Shown here: positions 1 through 13,017 of the stretch, piece by piece | Layout of the letters: each line of letters starts with the position of its first letter | Numbering within the stretch: the first letter of the stretch is position 1 | Source: Xiphydria camelus | Lineage: Eukaryota; Arthropoda; Insecta; Hymenoptera; Xiphydriidae | NCBI GenBank assembly: GCA_963678675.1 | Contig: OY783191.1 | Span: forward strand, 13,132,894-13,196,893 | Reading direction: 5' to 3' | Length of the DNA: 64,000 nt | The notes under the pieces: generated by a model | What the model saw: the letters and a program-made list of their open reading frames with translations, nothing else | Database searches by the model: none | Told to the model about the DNA's origin: nothing | Position numbers and translations under genes: made by a program

Positions 1-238
1 AGTCGGACCTCTCGTGCGTTTCGGTTCTCTCGCTCACTTTCGTGCGCTTATCTCAAGCCTTCGTATCGCGGAAGGCATCGCGTGTGTGTGTGTCGAGCGT
101 TTCGTGTGCCGCGTCTCGTTCACGCTCCACACTCTCATCGACTTCTAATCGTGCGTGTGTGCACAATTGGCGTGTCGCGTACTCCTCTTCGAAGCGCATC
201 GTTCCTCTCGTCGAGCGTACTGCTCCGGCCCGCTCATC

Positions 239-3200
239 ATGTCTAAGAGCTCGGCATCTGATCAGTCGTCACCGACTCCGACGATCAAATTGGCGTTGCC
301 CACTACGGAAACGCAATCAACCAGGCAGTCTTCGCGTAATGCCTCCCCGGCCAAGCTCTCTGTGGAACTCTCACTCAGGGTACAAACTCAAATGGGGCTC
401 GTGGAGCTGCTCGACTCTTCTCTTGAGACGGTTCAGGACGGCTCGGAATTCTTTTCGTTAGGCGAGCTGAATGCCCATGCGGAGATTGCGGAGCAGTTCC
501 ACAAGGAGCTACAAAAACAGCATTTGTATCTCGAGATAGTGTGGCCTGCTGGACTTCTCGATCACGAGTATTTTCGTGACTCGCTTTATTTAAAATGATG
601 TCGCACCTACTCATCTCTCCGCCGAGCAATAGCGAGGCTTCGGGATAAGCTCACGCCTGCTCCGACCGCTCAAGAAACCGCTCAGACTTCAGGGACCGCT
701 CAAAAGAAGACCAAGCTCCCTAACATCGAGCTGCCGAAGTTCTCCGGGGCTTACTCCGAATGGCCGACATTCAGAGATCTCTATACGAGTCTCATCGCGG
801 ATAACTCAGTGTTGTCGGACATCGATCGCCTGCACTACTTGCGTGGATGCCCCGAGGGACCACCGGCACAGCTCATCTCTGGGTTACCGCTCACCGGCGC
901 GTCACTTACGCCCTCTTGGTTACTGCTCATCAAACGATACGAGAACAAGCGATTGCAGATTCAGTCTCACCTGGACACGCTCTACGCTATGACTCCGTTG
1001 CCATCCAAGAGTGGAGCTTTGCTCACCAAGCTTGTGGACACCGTTTCGGAGACTGAACAGGTGTTGCTTTCTCTCGGTGCCGGCGAGAATATGTGGGAGT
1101 GCCTACTGGTTCATCATGTCTCCCGCCTTCTGGACCGCTCAACGAGAGAGCTTTGGGAGACATCCCTTAGCACTTCTCTAGAGTACCCGACCTTCGCCCA
1201 GCTCAAGGAATTTCTGACGGCTCGTGCAAGAGCACTGGAGCGAGTTGAGGGATCAGCTCCAATTCAGAAACCCCTGGTCAAGAAGACAGCTCATCAAGCT
1301 TCGACCAGCTCAGCTATGAGCGCCGCTCAACCTTAGGCCTCCTCAATGGACACAAGCTATCCGTGTGACTGTTGCTCAGGCAGACACGTCATTGTCATGT
1401 GCACGAGGTTTAGGGAGATGGCGCCTAACGAACGTCGCCAACTCGCAGTGGATCGTCGGCTTTGCTACAACTGCCTTGGGAGGCATAATGCTCGGGCGTG
1501 TCGATGCACGCGAGGGTGCAAAGAGTGCTCAGCTCGACATCACACTATGCTGCATGGAGCTTCACCTGTGATCTCCTCGAACAATTCAGCAGCTACGGGC
1601 AACTCAAATCAGAAGACTCCTCGTCAAGGCTCGTCGGGAACCGGATACTGAGGGTACGGTGCAATCATCCACTCATCAGCGTCGCTCACCCTGCCTAACT
1701 CAACGCTACTCGCCACAGCAATTGCTCACATCAGCTCATCGCTCCACCATCATCTGGTCCGACTCTTGGTAGACCCAGGGCCGGAACTCTCTTTCGTGTC
1801 CGAGCATCTCATTGGTCGGTTAAATATTCTTCGTTTTCGCTCAATCATTCCAATATTTGGTATTGGAGGGGTGCAGTCAGCTCAGACACGTGGTACGGCT
1901 CAACTCACTCTCAAGTCAGCTCACACCTCGCACTCGCTCACGGTCTTCGCTCACATCTTAAGGAAGGTTACGACCATCTTACCATCCTTTGTGTCAACTC
2001 ATTCACACTGGCCACATATAGAGAAGCTCAAGCTAGCCGATCCGGAATTTCTCACGCCAAGGCCAATCGACATCATCATCGGAGCTGATTATTACGGTCA
2101 GGTCATCAAACCCAATATCATCAGAGGCGATATGTCGATGCCAATTGCTCAGCTCTCAATTTTCGGCTGGCTGATCCTTGGCCCGGTTTCTGCCGCTCAA
2201 CCATCTGTGCGTTCTGCTCTTACGGTATCAGCACGCGGTCAAGATTCGCTCCTTCAGGACATTATGACGAAGTTCTGGGTTCAGGAGGAGCCTCCAACGG
2301 ATACAACTCAACCGCTCAGCTTGAAGGAAGAGGAGTGCGAGGCTCATTTTCGGTCAACTCATTCGAGGGACTCAACGGGGCGATACGTTGTTCGTATTCC
2401 GCTCAAGACGCCAAGCTCAAAACTCGGGGACTCATACATCACAGCTCATCGATGCTTTCTCGTACTATCAATCGTCTCAAACGAAACCCAGAGTATCGTG
2501 AACTATACCAACAGTTTATGGCCGAGTACGAGGAGCTCGGTCACATGGTAAAGGCACCGACGACTTCTCAACCAGGTAAAGTTCTTTACTTCTTGCCACA
2601 TCATGGCGTGTTGCGTGCAGACCGGGCTACAACAAAGCTCCGAGTCGTCTTTAATGGTTCGAGTGCCACGTCATCGGGGCACTCACTGAACGATCTCATG
2701 CACACGGGTGCGAAGTTAATGCTCAATGTCCCTGATGTACTCATTTGGATTCGACATCATCGTTGTCTCTTCGCGACGGACATCACCAAGATGTTCAGAC
2801 AAATTAAGAGGCATGAAGATGAAGTTTTCCCCTGGCGTTACCCTCGTTCATTCTCGGTAGATATGTCGATGACATTTTCGGTGGCGCGGACTCACTGGAA
2901 CAGCTCGTCGAAACTGCTCAACAATTGAAGGACTTGTGCTACGCGGGCGGTTTCCCGCTAGCCAAGTGGCACTCGACTCATCCTGAGCTTCTCAAGGCGA
3001 TCTCATCGGCGAGCACATCGGATTCGATCATCTCTCTGGACGATTGCAAAACCAAAATTCTCGGATTAATATGGGATCCTCAAGAGGACAAGTTCTCGTT
3101 CTCAATGAAATTCTCAGCTCACCCGGTCAGCTTTACAAAAAGGCTCATACTATCTGAAGTGGCGCAGATATTCGATCCACTTGGATTCGTCTCACCGGTG

Positions 3201-5482
3201 ACAATTCGTGCCAAGATGTTTCTTCAGGAACTGTGGCTACTCAAGGTCGGCTGGGATGACATATTACCGTCCCATGTCACATCGAAGTGGCTCACGATTA
3301 GAGAAGACTTCTCAAGCTTAGCTAAGCTCTCATTACCGCGATGGTGGAACACATGGAGCAACTCAGTCGTTGATCTTCACGGCTTCTCTGATGCGTCTCA
3401 ACTTGCAATGTCGGCGGTTGTTTACATAACCGTACACTCACCGTCCACGAACTCATCGGCCTCTCTTGTATGTTCCAAGACGAAGATCGCTCCGCTCAAG
3501 CGGCTGACCATCCCAAGGTTAGAACTCACAGCAGCGCTGCTATTGGCTAAACTCATTAAATACGTCCAAGCCACGTTAAAAATGGACGTAAGAGCTCTTC
3601 ATCTGTGGACGGACTCTCAAGTCACACTCATGTGGATCAGTTCTTATGCATCTCGATGGAAGGACTATGTCAGGAACAGGGTCACTCAAATTCTGGAGCT
3701 CACACCGAATGCTTGTTGGCATCACGTTCCTGGCACTAGCAACCCAACGGATTGCGCCTCTAGAGGTGTAACGGCAGCTCAGCTGAAGGATCACGCATTA
3801 TGGTGGACGGGACCACCATGGATGACTCAGTCAACTCACACATGGCCTTCTCAACCTGAGACTGCGGGCAATCTTGACCTGCAGGAAGTTCGTCCCGGCA
3901 TTTCTCTTACCGTGGCGGCACCCACGGTGGATTATCACTGGCAGCTCATCCATCAGGTTTCTTCTTTGCATAAATTGTTCCGCCTTACCGCAATTTGTTT
4001 CAGGATTTTGCGTAAGCTGAGGAGAGATCTGAACTCACCGGTAATCTCTGTACCTTCACGCGATATGGAGGTAGCCAAGCGTTTCTGGGTTCAAGCTACA
4101 CAAAGCCAGTACTTCTCGTCGGAGCTCAAGGCCCTTCGCTCTGGTTCTGCGTTGCCTAAGAACCATGTTTTCACTCGTTTGACGGCCTTTATCGACGAAT
4201 ACGGCGTTATTCGTGTTGGAGGTCGGCTTGCTCATTCGGAGCTCACCCAGGAAGGGAAACATCCGGCCATTTTCTCCCTCGGTCCTCAAGGCTTGCGCTC
4301 ATGCTCATCGACGATGCTCATCGGCGCACACTGCACGGTGGTACGCAGCTCACTCTGGCTTTCCTCCGACAGTCCTACTGGATTATTGGAGAGAGGGCTC
4401 CCGTCAAGTCTCACATCCTTCGTTGTGTGACGTGTGCTCGACAGAGGGGGATCCGTGCCCATCAACTGATGGGCCAACTACCTCTCTCTCGAGTTACACC
4501 TTCAAGGCCTTTCCTTCACACTGGAGTAGATTACGCTGGACCGCTCACCATCAAAATTTGAAAGGGACGGGGTGCCAAAACTCACAAAGGATGGATCTGC
4601 GTGTTCGTGTGCTTCTCAACCTCGGCCGTACATCTTGAATCGGTCTCGGATTACTCAACGGAAGGATTCATCGCTTCCTATCGGCGATTCACATCTCGTC
4701 GAGGCATTCCCAGCTCATTATACTCGGATTGCGGGACAAACTTTGTAGGTGCGGACGTTGCACTTCGTCGCTTGTTCATTCAGAGCTCTCGAGAACATCA
4801 GGCCATCTCATCTGTGCTCTCCAAGGACAACAGCCAGTGGAAGTTCAATCCCCCTGCGGCGCCATATATGGGCGGCAAGTGGGAGGCTGTTGTCAAGTCA
4901 ATCAAGTACCATCTTAGACGCACTGGTGGAGAGACTTTGCTCACGTTCGAAGAGCTTGCAACGTTGCTTGCACAGATAGAGGCGATTCTCAACTCACGAC
5001 CTTTGGAACCACTCTCCGATGACCCTCAGGACGTCTCCGCGCTCACCCCCGGACATTTTCTCATGGGAAGTGCACTCACGACGCTGCCAGAGCCGTCGTT
5101 ACTGGATACGTCGGTTTCTCGCCTTGCTCATTGGCAGCTCATCCAGCGACGGGTTAAAGAATTCTGGTCGCAGTGGTCGGCTCATTATTTGCAAAGGCAA
5201 CAGTCGATCTCAAAATGGCATCACTCATCAAACGAGATCAGGGTGGGTTCTCTCGTTCTGCTCACCGACGAGCGTCAGCTACCATGCAAATGGCCGCTCG
5301 TTCGGGTGATGCAACTTCATCCTGGTTCGGATGGACTCAGCCGAGTAGCAATACTCAAGACGGCCACCATCACGCTCATCAGGCCCATCGTCAAGCTCTC
5401 ACCTCTACCGACGCCTTACCCGGACCATCTCCAGGAGTCATCATCAGCGACCATCGCTGATGGCGGGCGGAATGTTGAATAA
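239..5482 (+). pseudogene. Broken gag-pol of BEL/Pao retrotransposon
   Basis: Start chosen at the ATG at 239. Frame 2 carries gag, including the DUF1759-like part (about 700-1000), a CCHC-type zinc knuckle (about 1460-1550) and a protease region with DPG near 1770. It is interrupted by TGA at 596-598, TAG at 1334-1336 and TGA at 1649-1651. The frame shifts near 2430-2450 into RT. RT motif A (TDITKMF, about 2775) and the YVDD box (2862-2873) are only about 28 codons apart and in different frames, so the region between them, with motif B, is deleted. RNase H acidic motifs follow (FSDAS about 3380, RLELT about 3515, WTDSQ about 3605). Another shift lies near 4280-4300 and a TGA at 4559-4561. The integrase HHCC finger (about 4310-4450) and the D, D and E positions (about 4530, 4725, 4875) are visible. 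The final TAA (5480-5482) lies inside the 3' LTR. Confidence 0.92.
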
Positions 5483-6186
5483 TGGCGCGATCGTCCGTCG
5501 ATTTGTTCGGGTTTCCTCCGTCTCGCGGCAGCACCTCGCGGCAGTGCTCGTCGATCGCCGATCAATGCCGCATCGAGTGTGCTGTCCGCGCTTGCGCATA
5601 CCGTTCTATGCCACGTTGCTCGGTCACGTGAGCCTCTCATCTTTTCCGGTTAGAGGCGGCTCGCTTCCGCTCGCAGTTCTGCTCGGTACTTCTCAAGTGC
5701 TTCACGGTCTTGTGTAGCGGTTTTCGGAACGCTCGGTGTTGCTCACGGATAGCTCTTAGGATTCGCTCAATCTGTTGTTCGTGATACGGAAATTCTCATC
5801 GGTACTCGCACTTTCACTTAGACGGTCCGCTCGGTGCTCGAGGCTCGTGCGCACGGTATCTTGCATGAGCCGTGCTCGGTTTCTCGAACGGTCTCACGGG
5901 CTGGCCACGCGGTCAGCCATTGCTCACGCGGTATATAGACTCATCGGAAGAGCCGATCAATAACATCGTGCTTATTGTTCATTTGCGGTCTTCTCATCAT
6001 TGTGTAATAGGGCTACTCATTAGTGGCTGTTCGTTAGTGCTAAGTGCGGTTTTCTCAGTTGTGCTCAGATTAAAGACCACCAGTTTTTATTGTTAATTGC
6101 TTTCGCGTACGGCCTTCTTTTTTCCTCAACATCTACACTGTTCCTTACCTGGGGCTCTCATTGGAGAAACGGGACGGTCTCCAACA
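5473..6186 (+). repeat. 3' LTR of the BEL/Pao element
   Basis: It begins TGTTGAATAATGG directly after the end of pol and a purine-rich stretch (5461-5472, a likely polypurine tract), and ends ...GGTCTCCAACA, giving TGTTG...CAACA termini and about 714 bp. The upstream partner is not in the window, so the limits rest on the terminal dinucleotides and on the position of the pol stop, not on an alignment of two LTRs. Confidence 0.75.
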
Positions 6187-6189
6187 CAT

Positions 6190-6190
<1 letters not shown>

Positions 6191-6220
<30 letters not shown>
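6191..6220. repeat. (CAGA)n microsatellite
   Basis: A short run of CAGA units directly after the BEL 3' LTR. Confidence 0.9.
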
Positions 6221-6251
6221 TTCATTTTTATATAGATAGATTATTTCCATA

Positions 6252-6843
6252 TTAACCATATAAGGACTATACATATATGGAACGCGTGCCGCCCCTCCGA
6301 ATTTGTCCAGTTTATTTGGCGTGCTCGGTACGCCGCTCCTCTAAAAATGTCGAGGAAAAGTGAAAAAGAAATTATCCATCCTGACAACTATCAAGCGGTG
6401 TTACAAGATCTTTAGGATGAGGATGACACCGTAGTTCGTGAGACTGCTTCGAATGCGGATGTGAGTGAAGTAATCCAGCAATCTGATCATGATAGATAAA
6501 CCTGATTTTCATCTCATTTTTCTTTAGAATGTACATAATTCTCATTCTCACGTTTTTTACATGCCTCAATAAAGGAAATATAAAATAATCCTGATGTACA
6601 GCAGTCAAGTTGTGAAAATTTCATTTGTTTTGGGTTATTAAAAGTTTTGATACATATACATGTGTATATATTTTTTAAATCTCTTCGAAATTTCTTTCTG
6701 AAAGGTTCCTCAAGGTATAAATGCCAGGAAACAAAAAGAGCAGGTAAAATTTTGAGGTTCAAGGTGGAAAAACGACGTGGCGCACTGAGTGCGCCGCCTC
6801 TCCAGAATTGTTCCGTGCGACAGCCCCTCGAACCAAGGGTTAA
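6252..6843. mobile_element. Possible piggyBac-type deletion derivative
   Basis: TTAA sits at both limits (6252-6255 and 6840-6843). The right end reads TTAACCCTTGG inward, like the other TTAA elements in the window. Both ends carry a GC-rich subterminal stretch (about 6281-6340 and 6776-6835) unlike the AT-rich surroundings. A short acidic reading frame starts just inside the left end. The left terminus matches poorly, so the limits are tentative. Confidence 0.42.
6347..6499 (+). pseudogene. Short acidic fragment, possibly N-terminus of a piggyBac-like transposase
   Basis: Fifty codons from ATG to TAA with one in-frame TAG (codon 23). After the TAG the sequence is acidic (DEDD) with a basic start (MSRKSEKE), the style of piggyBac transposase N-termini. 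There is no catalytic region. The assignment relies on composition and on its place at the left end of the TTAA element, so it is weak. Confidence 0.3.
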
Positions 6844-7917
6844 TCAGCGTAAATCGCACTTGCTGTCGACAAATTTTTAAATAAATAATTGCTAATTCGC
6901 TTACCAATGTTAGATAAAAATATCTATAATAATTATATCTATAATAATTATAATAATTATAATAATAATCTATAATAATTAATATTTTCAATTGGCGCAA
7001 ATATGCGCAAACTTTTCCTGCGCATTTTCAAAAACCATCCTATTTATTACCAAAATTCATTAACACCTTAGCTTAATAGCGCTTAATACCTAATTTTCAT
7101 CCTACATATGTATTAATAATGATATGTGAAACTTTTTGCTCAATATTTAACCACTTGTACATGTTCCGATTTTCCAATTTGCCATATGACATTATAGAAA
7201 CTTTGGGTAAAGCCTCCATAACAAAAATTAATTACTACTTATTACTACTACTAATTATAATCTTTGTTAACCACCACTTTCTTTGCTTCCAAAATGTACT
7301 GCGACGAGGAGTCTATAAATTATACAACTTTCGATAGGTCTGACAAAGAATGACGCGTTTCCCCGCCCTTTTCTTAACAACATATAATGCAGGAGACTTT
7401 AAACTACAGTTTCCAATAAACAAATTATATTTATTGCAATTTTTAATTTTTTACTTTTGGCCAGCTTTTCCTGCATTTGATCCCACTGTGCGTCGGCAGG
7501 CTAGCGCATGCCGACTCGGCTGCGATCCACGCATTACAATGCTCATTTAGGAAATATTCGTATATGCTACTCTGTCCACGGTGGTTGGGACACCTGGTAT
7601 TGGGATCCTTGGCGGGGGCGTGGCTTATGGCCGAGCGTTCTGGTGGCGAAACGAAAAACTAGCGTAAGTAGGGTTCCGCTGTCCGTTAGCCCGTATAAAA
7701 CAGTACGTTTTATAATAAAAAAAATGTGGATAAGTGGACACGAAATTAGCAGATTTGGTGACACAAACCCCAGCTGCCGAAATTGGCGCGGAGGTGAAGA
7801 TTTGTTGAATGCCGGGCATCTTATTTACGTTAGAAAAGTATTGAGTACTGACAATTCAAGTCAGTGCATCAACATCCTTGCTTTTTGTATCCAAACATCA
7901 CACTTGAAAGATACTCC
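6844..7917. other. AT-rich spacer with one GC-richer patch; no gene recognised
   Basis: 6844-7480 is AT-rich, with short TAA/TTA repeats near 6900-6980. A GC-richer patch at about 7490-7640 contains short frames without recognisable motifs. Nothing here matches a nicastrin 5' exon. Confidence 0.5.
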
Positions 7918-8250
7918 TCACGAAATTAATGGGAAAGTGAAAGAAGATGGGACTATAATTGAAATGAAATATTCTTGCAGAGCTGGTTTGAGTGAATTAT
8001 ATAAACACGTGCTTGTATCGAACCAGTCACTTTTTTTCCCCATTCTTAAAACTTTCATCCAAGCATTTAATCTGTCAATATCCTCTTCTTCGCCGAATTT
8101 ATTTAATATTTTTACTCTATGAGTATTTGCACGTGGGAATTTAAAAACTCTAACATTCGGATTACGTTGAGGTGTACTCGTGCAACCATAGACTGAGCAA
8201 TAAATTTTGCTTTTAGATTTTACTTTTTCTGTTTCCATCATTGACAACAC
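7918..8250 (-). CDS. THAP-like zinc-finger protein fragment
   Basis: A 110-residue frame. Residues 16-40 look like the start of a THAP domain: CSVYGC (the C-x4-C pair), then an FKFPR segment, then an R-x3-W stretch (RLNAW) as in the THAP helix. The second metal pair (C-x2-H) is not convincing: a CLYN is present where CxxH is expected. The frame is also short of the normal roughly 90-residue domain followed by an effector region. THAP domains bind DNA and occur in P-element-type transposases and host factors; no transposase domain is visible nearby. It may be a degenerate transposon remnant or the first exon of a spliced gene. The ATG at 8250 is chosen because it is the first in frame. Confidence 0.45.
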   Translation of the reverse strand: MLSMMETEKVKSKSKIYCSVYGCTSTPQRNPNVRVFKFPRANTHRVKILNKFGEEEDIDRLNAWMKVLRMGKKSDWFDTSTCLYNSLKPALQEYFISIIVPSSFTFPLIS

Positions 8251-8293
8251 TTTAACTTGTTTGTTTTTAACATTTAATTGTATTTAACCACAT

Positions 8294-9648
8294 TTAACCC
8301 ATTCGGGACGGATCGACTCGGCTCACGCTTATACACTACACAACAAAATTATCGCAACAACTTATTTTACTCTAAAAATTGTCAAACTTCGGAAACCCGT
8401 AGCACAGCGAAAAATCATCGTATCCCTATCTTTTTTTTTAATTAAAGCTTAAAATCTCAGCTTTACTATCCCAAAGTTTATTTTTCGATTTAAAGCACCG
8501 AGAGATTAAGAGACCTTGAAAATCAAGGTCATCTTTTGAAACTTAAAAATTTGCAAAGTTTGCGCATTGACACGGAGTTACAAAAATTTTTTTTCAAATT
8601 CTGATCACAGAAAATGAAAGTTCAACTCTTTACCTTTAATTAAAAAAAAAATTGTGACTCCGATTTTTCTACGCCATTCTACAGCGTTTTAAATACAAAA
8701 ACTGAAAATCCCGGGTTTTGGGAGAATTACTCAACTGAACATCAATTGTGTAATTTTTTTTGAACTTATAAATTTTTGTTTCGAATTATTGGAGGTCGTA
8801 TATTGCGTCCAGGTATACCTGGACTACTTCTTCAGAGATTTTGGTATCGAGATGGGGACATTGAGGCGAAGTTACATAGAAGCCGTTCGTAAGTTAACAC
8901 GTGGTATTGGGGTCAAGTTAGACGTTGATCGCGAGTTAATCGGGACATTGGGGCCAAGTTAGAGGTCGCCGAAAAGGTATCGCACGTATGTTAACTTACT
9001 GTACAAGTGTACCTGGACGAGTTCTATAGGAAGTTTCGTGTTCGAACGGTATTTTCACTCCTGAACATCGAAAAATGTTGTAGGCCATCATCTGTTCTTT
9101 GAGAAAAAATTCATATGAAAGCGATGCATTTCGATGTCCCAATAAAGCCCATGCATTTGTCTTAAAAAATATGATTATTTGTCGCCTTACCTGGGCTTTG
9201 TAACACGGGGAAAAAACGGGATTTTCAGTTTTTTTTTTGTTTAAAACGCTGTAGAATGGCGTAGAAAAATCGGAAAGTAAATTTTTTTTTAAAATTAGAG
9301 GTAAAGAGTTGAACTTTCATTTTCTGTGATCAGAATTTGAAAAAAAAATTTTGTAACTCCGTGTCAATGCGCAAACTGCAAATTTTTAAGTTTCAAAAGA
9401 TGACCTTGATTTTTAGGGTCTCTTAATCTCTCGGTGCTTTAAATCGAAAAATAAACTTTGGGATAGTAAAGCTGAGATTTTAAGCTTTAATTAAAAAAAA
9501 AAAGATAGGGATACGATGATTTTTCGCTGTGCTACGGGTTTCCGAAGTTTGACAATTTTTAGAGTAAAATAAGTTGTTGCGATAATTTTGTTGCGTAGTG
9601 TATTTCCAACGTACTTTGCCAGTACGTCAAACGTCCTGAATAGGTTAA
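8294..9648. mobile_element. TTAA-ended MITE (piggyBac type) split by an insertion
   Basis: The ends are TTAACCCATTCGGGACG at 8294 and its near-complement, CGTCCTGAATAGGTTAA, at 9632-9648. TTAA target sites and a CCC/GGG start are typical of piggyBac-type MITEs. Nearly all the sequence between the ends is a second element (8332-9602), so the original MITE was about 85 bp. Confidence 0.7.
8332..9602. mobile_element. TA-flanked foldback element with about 390-bp inverted arms
   Basis: The arms at about 8332-8722 and 9205-9602 are near-perfect inverted copies. The outermost bases read TACACTACACAACAAAA with TA at both ends, as expected for a Tc1/mariner-type target. The loop (about 8723-9204) holds no long frame. 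It sits inside the TTAA-ended MITE. No transposase fragment is present, so the superfamily is inferred from the TA only. Confidence 0.85.
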
Positions 9649-10205
9649 CACTGCCATGTGACCCTACTTACACTAGTTTCACTCTTAGCCGCCAGACCGC
9701 GTAACCTAGGAACAAGTTTCCCAATACCCGTTAACGATCGGCTCGTAGCTAATATGGTGGAGAAAACAAAATGAGTATCAGCTCAAATTCATGTTCGATT
9801 TATTCTAATAACAGAATGGGACTTTCTTTTGATAATCCAAATTTTGCACGGAAACCAGCATCGATAAATTCTTCAAAGTAATGTGATCATGTTTCTATGT
9901 TTCCCGGTCTTCGATTAATAAAACTAACACCAGAACTACCGCAGGCAGTAAATTTGACTGGTGTCTTATTCAGAGTTCCATTCAACCTCGATTATTTCGT
10001 AACCCGTGAGGTTTTTGTCAAAATTAGTAGAATACTTTTTTGTAGAGTACATTTCGGTCTAGGAAAAAGTTGTATAGCAGCGTGGAAGAAAAATCCACGG
10101 ATAACGAGATAATCACCCGCCAAAACGACCGTCTTATAAACCACGACCATTCGGTAGTTCTAGAGAGTGTTAATATCTTCGTCACTTGATGATATGTTGA
10201 AATAA
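9649..10205. other. No feature recognised
   Basis: Unique-looking, moderately AT-rich sequence without a supported gene or inverted repeat. Confidence 0.5.
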
Positions 10206-11022
10206 GGGGCCATCCATATATTACGTAAGACATTTTTGCCCTCTTTTTGACCCTCCCTCCCCCCAGAGTAAGATACTGTAAGATTCCAGATGACCCCCCC
10301 CCCCATCTTACATAAGACGTAACTTTTTTTAAGTCATTCTTGAGCTTGCCGTTTATATGTACTGCTTTCCAATATCAGATGAATATTAGGAGAACGAGAG
10401 ATGGATATTAGTCAGAACGAGGATGCTGTACATAGGAGCTGTTTAAATAGACTCTTCATTATTCGCTATTCTTTAATCGTGTATCATCAGCGTCTTTTAT
10501 CCGAGTGGAAGCCCAACACGATTGACGTAAAGTTTATAGTCTACTACGGTATATTTCTTTATGCACTTCACATTCTCGTTCTAACTCTTCGTATCAACGG
10601 AAAACATTAGAAAACATATATTCACTCAGTTCAAGTAACTTCATTTTTAAACTTCGTTTGATAAAATATATCCTCAGTAGAGACGTGCTGCTCCTCAACC
10701 CACTCGACGTCCTCCACTCCCGTTTCACCATCTCGGAAGATGCACATAAGCTCCCGATCACGACGCAATGCCACTCGTGCAGGTCGCCTCTTCTCTACTT
10801 GATCCTGGGTTTGCACATTCTTTTGTCTATTGTTACTGCTTTATTTGATGCAAAGTACAGCGCTTCTTTCAATCTGTATTGAGTGATTTGATAGCATTTT
10901 TGGCTAGGAATTTCTCACGTAAGGTGAGGTCTAGACCCCCCCCCCCCCCTTGTAAAACACTGTAAGAAATATTCACACCCCCCTCCCCCCCTCAAACGTC
11001 TTACGTAATATATGGATGGCCT
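10206..11022. mobile_element. TIR element with GGCCATCCATATATTACGTA ends
   Basis: A 24-bp terminal inverted repeat (GGCCATCCATATATTACG...) at 10208 is matched in reverse at 10998-11021. Both ends are followed inward by poly-C tracts (about 10288-10302 and 10935-10990). The 0.8-kb interior has only short frames without motifs. The superfamily is not assigned. Confidence 0.78.
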
Positions 11023-11209
11023 CTAACATCCAAAAATGGTGGCCATTTTAAAGTTTTCTCAAAATTTTATAAATGTACAATGCACTAACAAATAAATGGC
11101 TATAATCTCGACAACGACGTTTACTATGAGAACTGTCATTCTATTGGTCATCTTAAAACTCTTTTAGTTCCTTAACTATTGCCTTCTCGACATTATAACT
11201 TGCACTTTA

Positions 11210-12153
<944 letters not shown>

Positions 12154-13017
12154 TACTTACTTTTTAGCAAGGAATCTCCCATTCTCGCTATTACGGTCAT
12201 TGTGAGAGACACTGTATAATTATTACCATTTATTGAGAAAAAGAAATTGAAATTAGAATAAGTGCCTATACAAAGTTATAAAATTTACTCTATATATAAG
12301 TAATGAGTAATATATTTACCAACGAAAAAAAAAAAAATAGAAAATAGGTAAGAGGTAATGGGTAAAGGGTCTATTTTACCATTACTTTTATTGTAAATTT
12401 TATATAGAAATCTATTCTATTTTCAATTTTTTTTATCTCAATAAATGATAACAATTACACATATAAAACCACCTATTTTTACATTTATTTTTCATGTATA
12501 TTTATACAAGAACTTTTAATTTGTTACGTAAAGACATTCGTTATATAGTATAATATTCGCAATTATTCTTTGTGTACATTTTTTGAGATATTTATATATA
12601 CAAATTTTTTTATATGTATTTACACTAATTTTTAATAGTATTTTCTGATGATATCAACAGCAATCAACTTTAGTAGTTTTGTTATACAAGACGGATGGTT
12701 TATTCTGCGTCCAACCTTTGGTCTTAATTATACAAATTATAGAATACAATTTTGTTAACAAATTTCTCAACAATACGTATAACAAAGAGAAGGAGCAATC
12801 ATCTTTGAAAGCATACCGTCCCCTCTTGATTTTTACAATAGATAGGAGATTAAAAAGACTTTATAGTAAATCAAAATATTTTTATCTCTTTAATTATATT
12901 ATACTAAATTCGCATATAAATTGGAACAGACAGCCATCGAAAGAGAAAGTACTACGATTTTTTACGGGTTTCTTTTGCTGTTGTGAGTGTTGAAAATTGG
13001 TTTCTCTTTGATTGCAG
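12154..13017. other. AT-rich sequence upstream of the first identified nicastrin exon
   Basis: Apparently intron: it ends in a pyrimidine tract and AG at 13016-13017. I looked for an exon with the nicastrin N-terminus and did not find one. Confidence 0.6.

Larger units (their letters stand above)
1..6186 (+). mobile_element. BEL/Pao LTR retrotransposon, 5' LTR outside window
   Basis: The order of coding regions is that of BEL/Pao elements: gag with a zinc knuckle, aspartic protease, reverse transcriptase, RNase H, integrase zinc finger, integrase core and C-terminal domain, then a 3' LTR. The window opens inside the element, because the start does not resemble the 3' LTR. The 5' LTR and primer-binding site should therefore lie upstream, and the target-site duplication cannot be checked. 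The copy is dead: it has stops, frameshifts and a deletion in the RT. Codons and flanks are rich in CTCA on this strand only (see findings). The BEL/Pao assignment is firm; the clade is not assigned. Confidence 0.93.

Noticed and set aside
12679..12993. 104-codon frame before the first identified nicastrin exon
   Set aside because: The composition is that of AT-rich intron, with no resemblance to the nicastrin N-terminus.
12987..13017. ATG at 12987 as start of nicastrin
   Set aside because: It precedes a good pyrimidine tract and AG, gives no convincing signal peptide, and would omit the conserved N-terminus.
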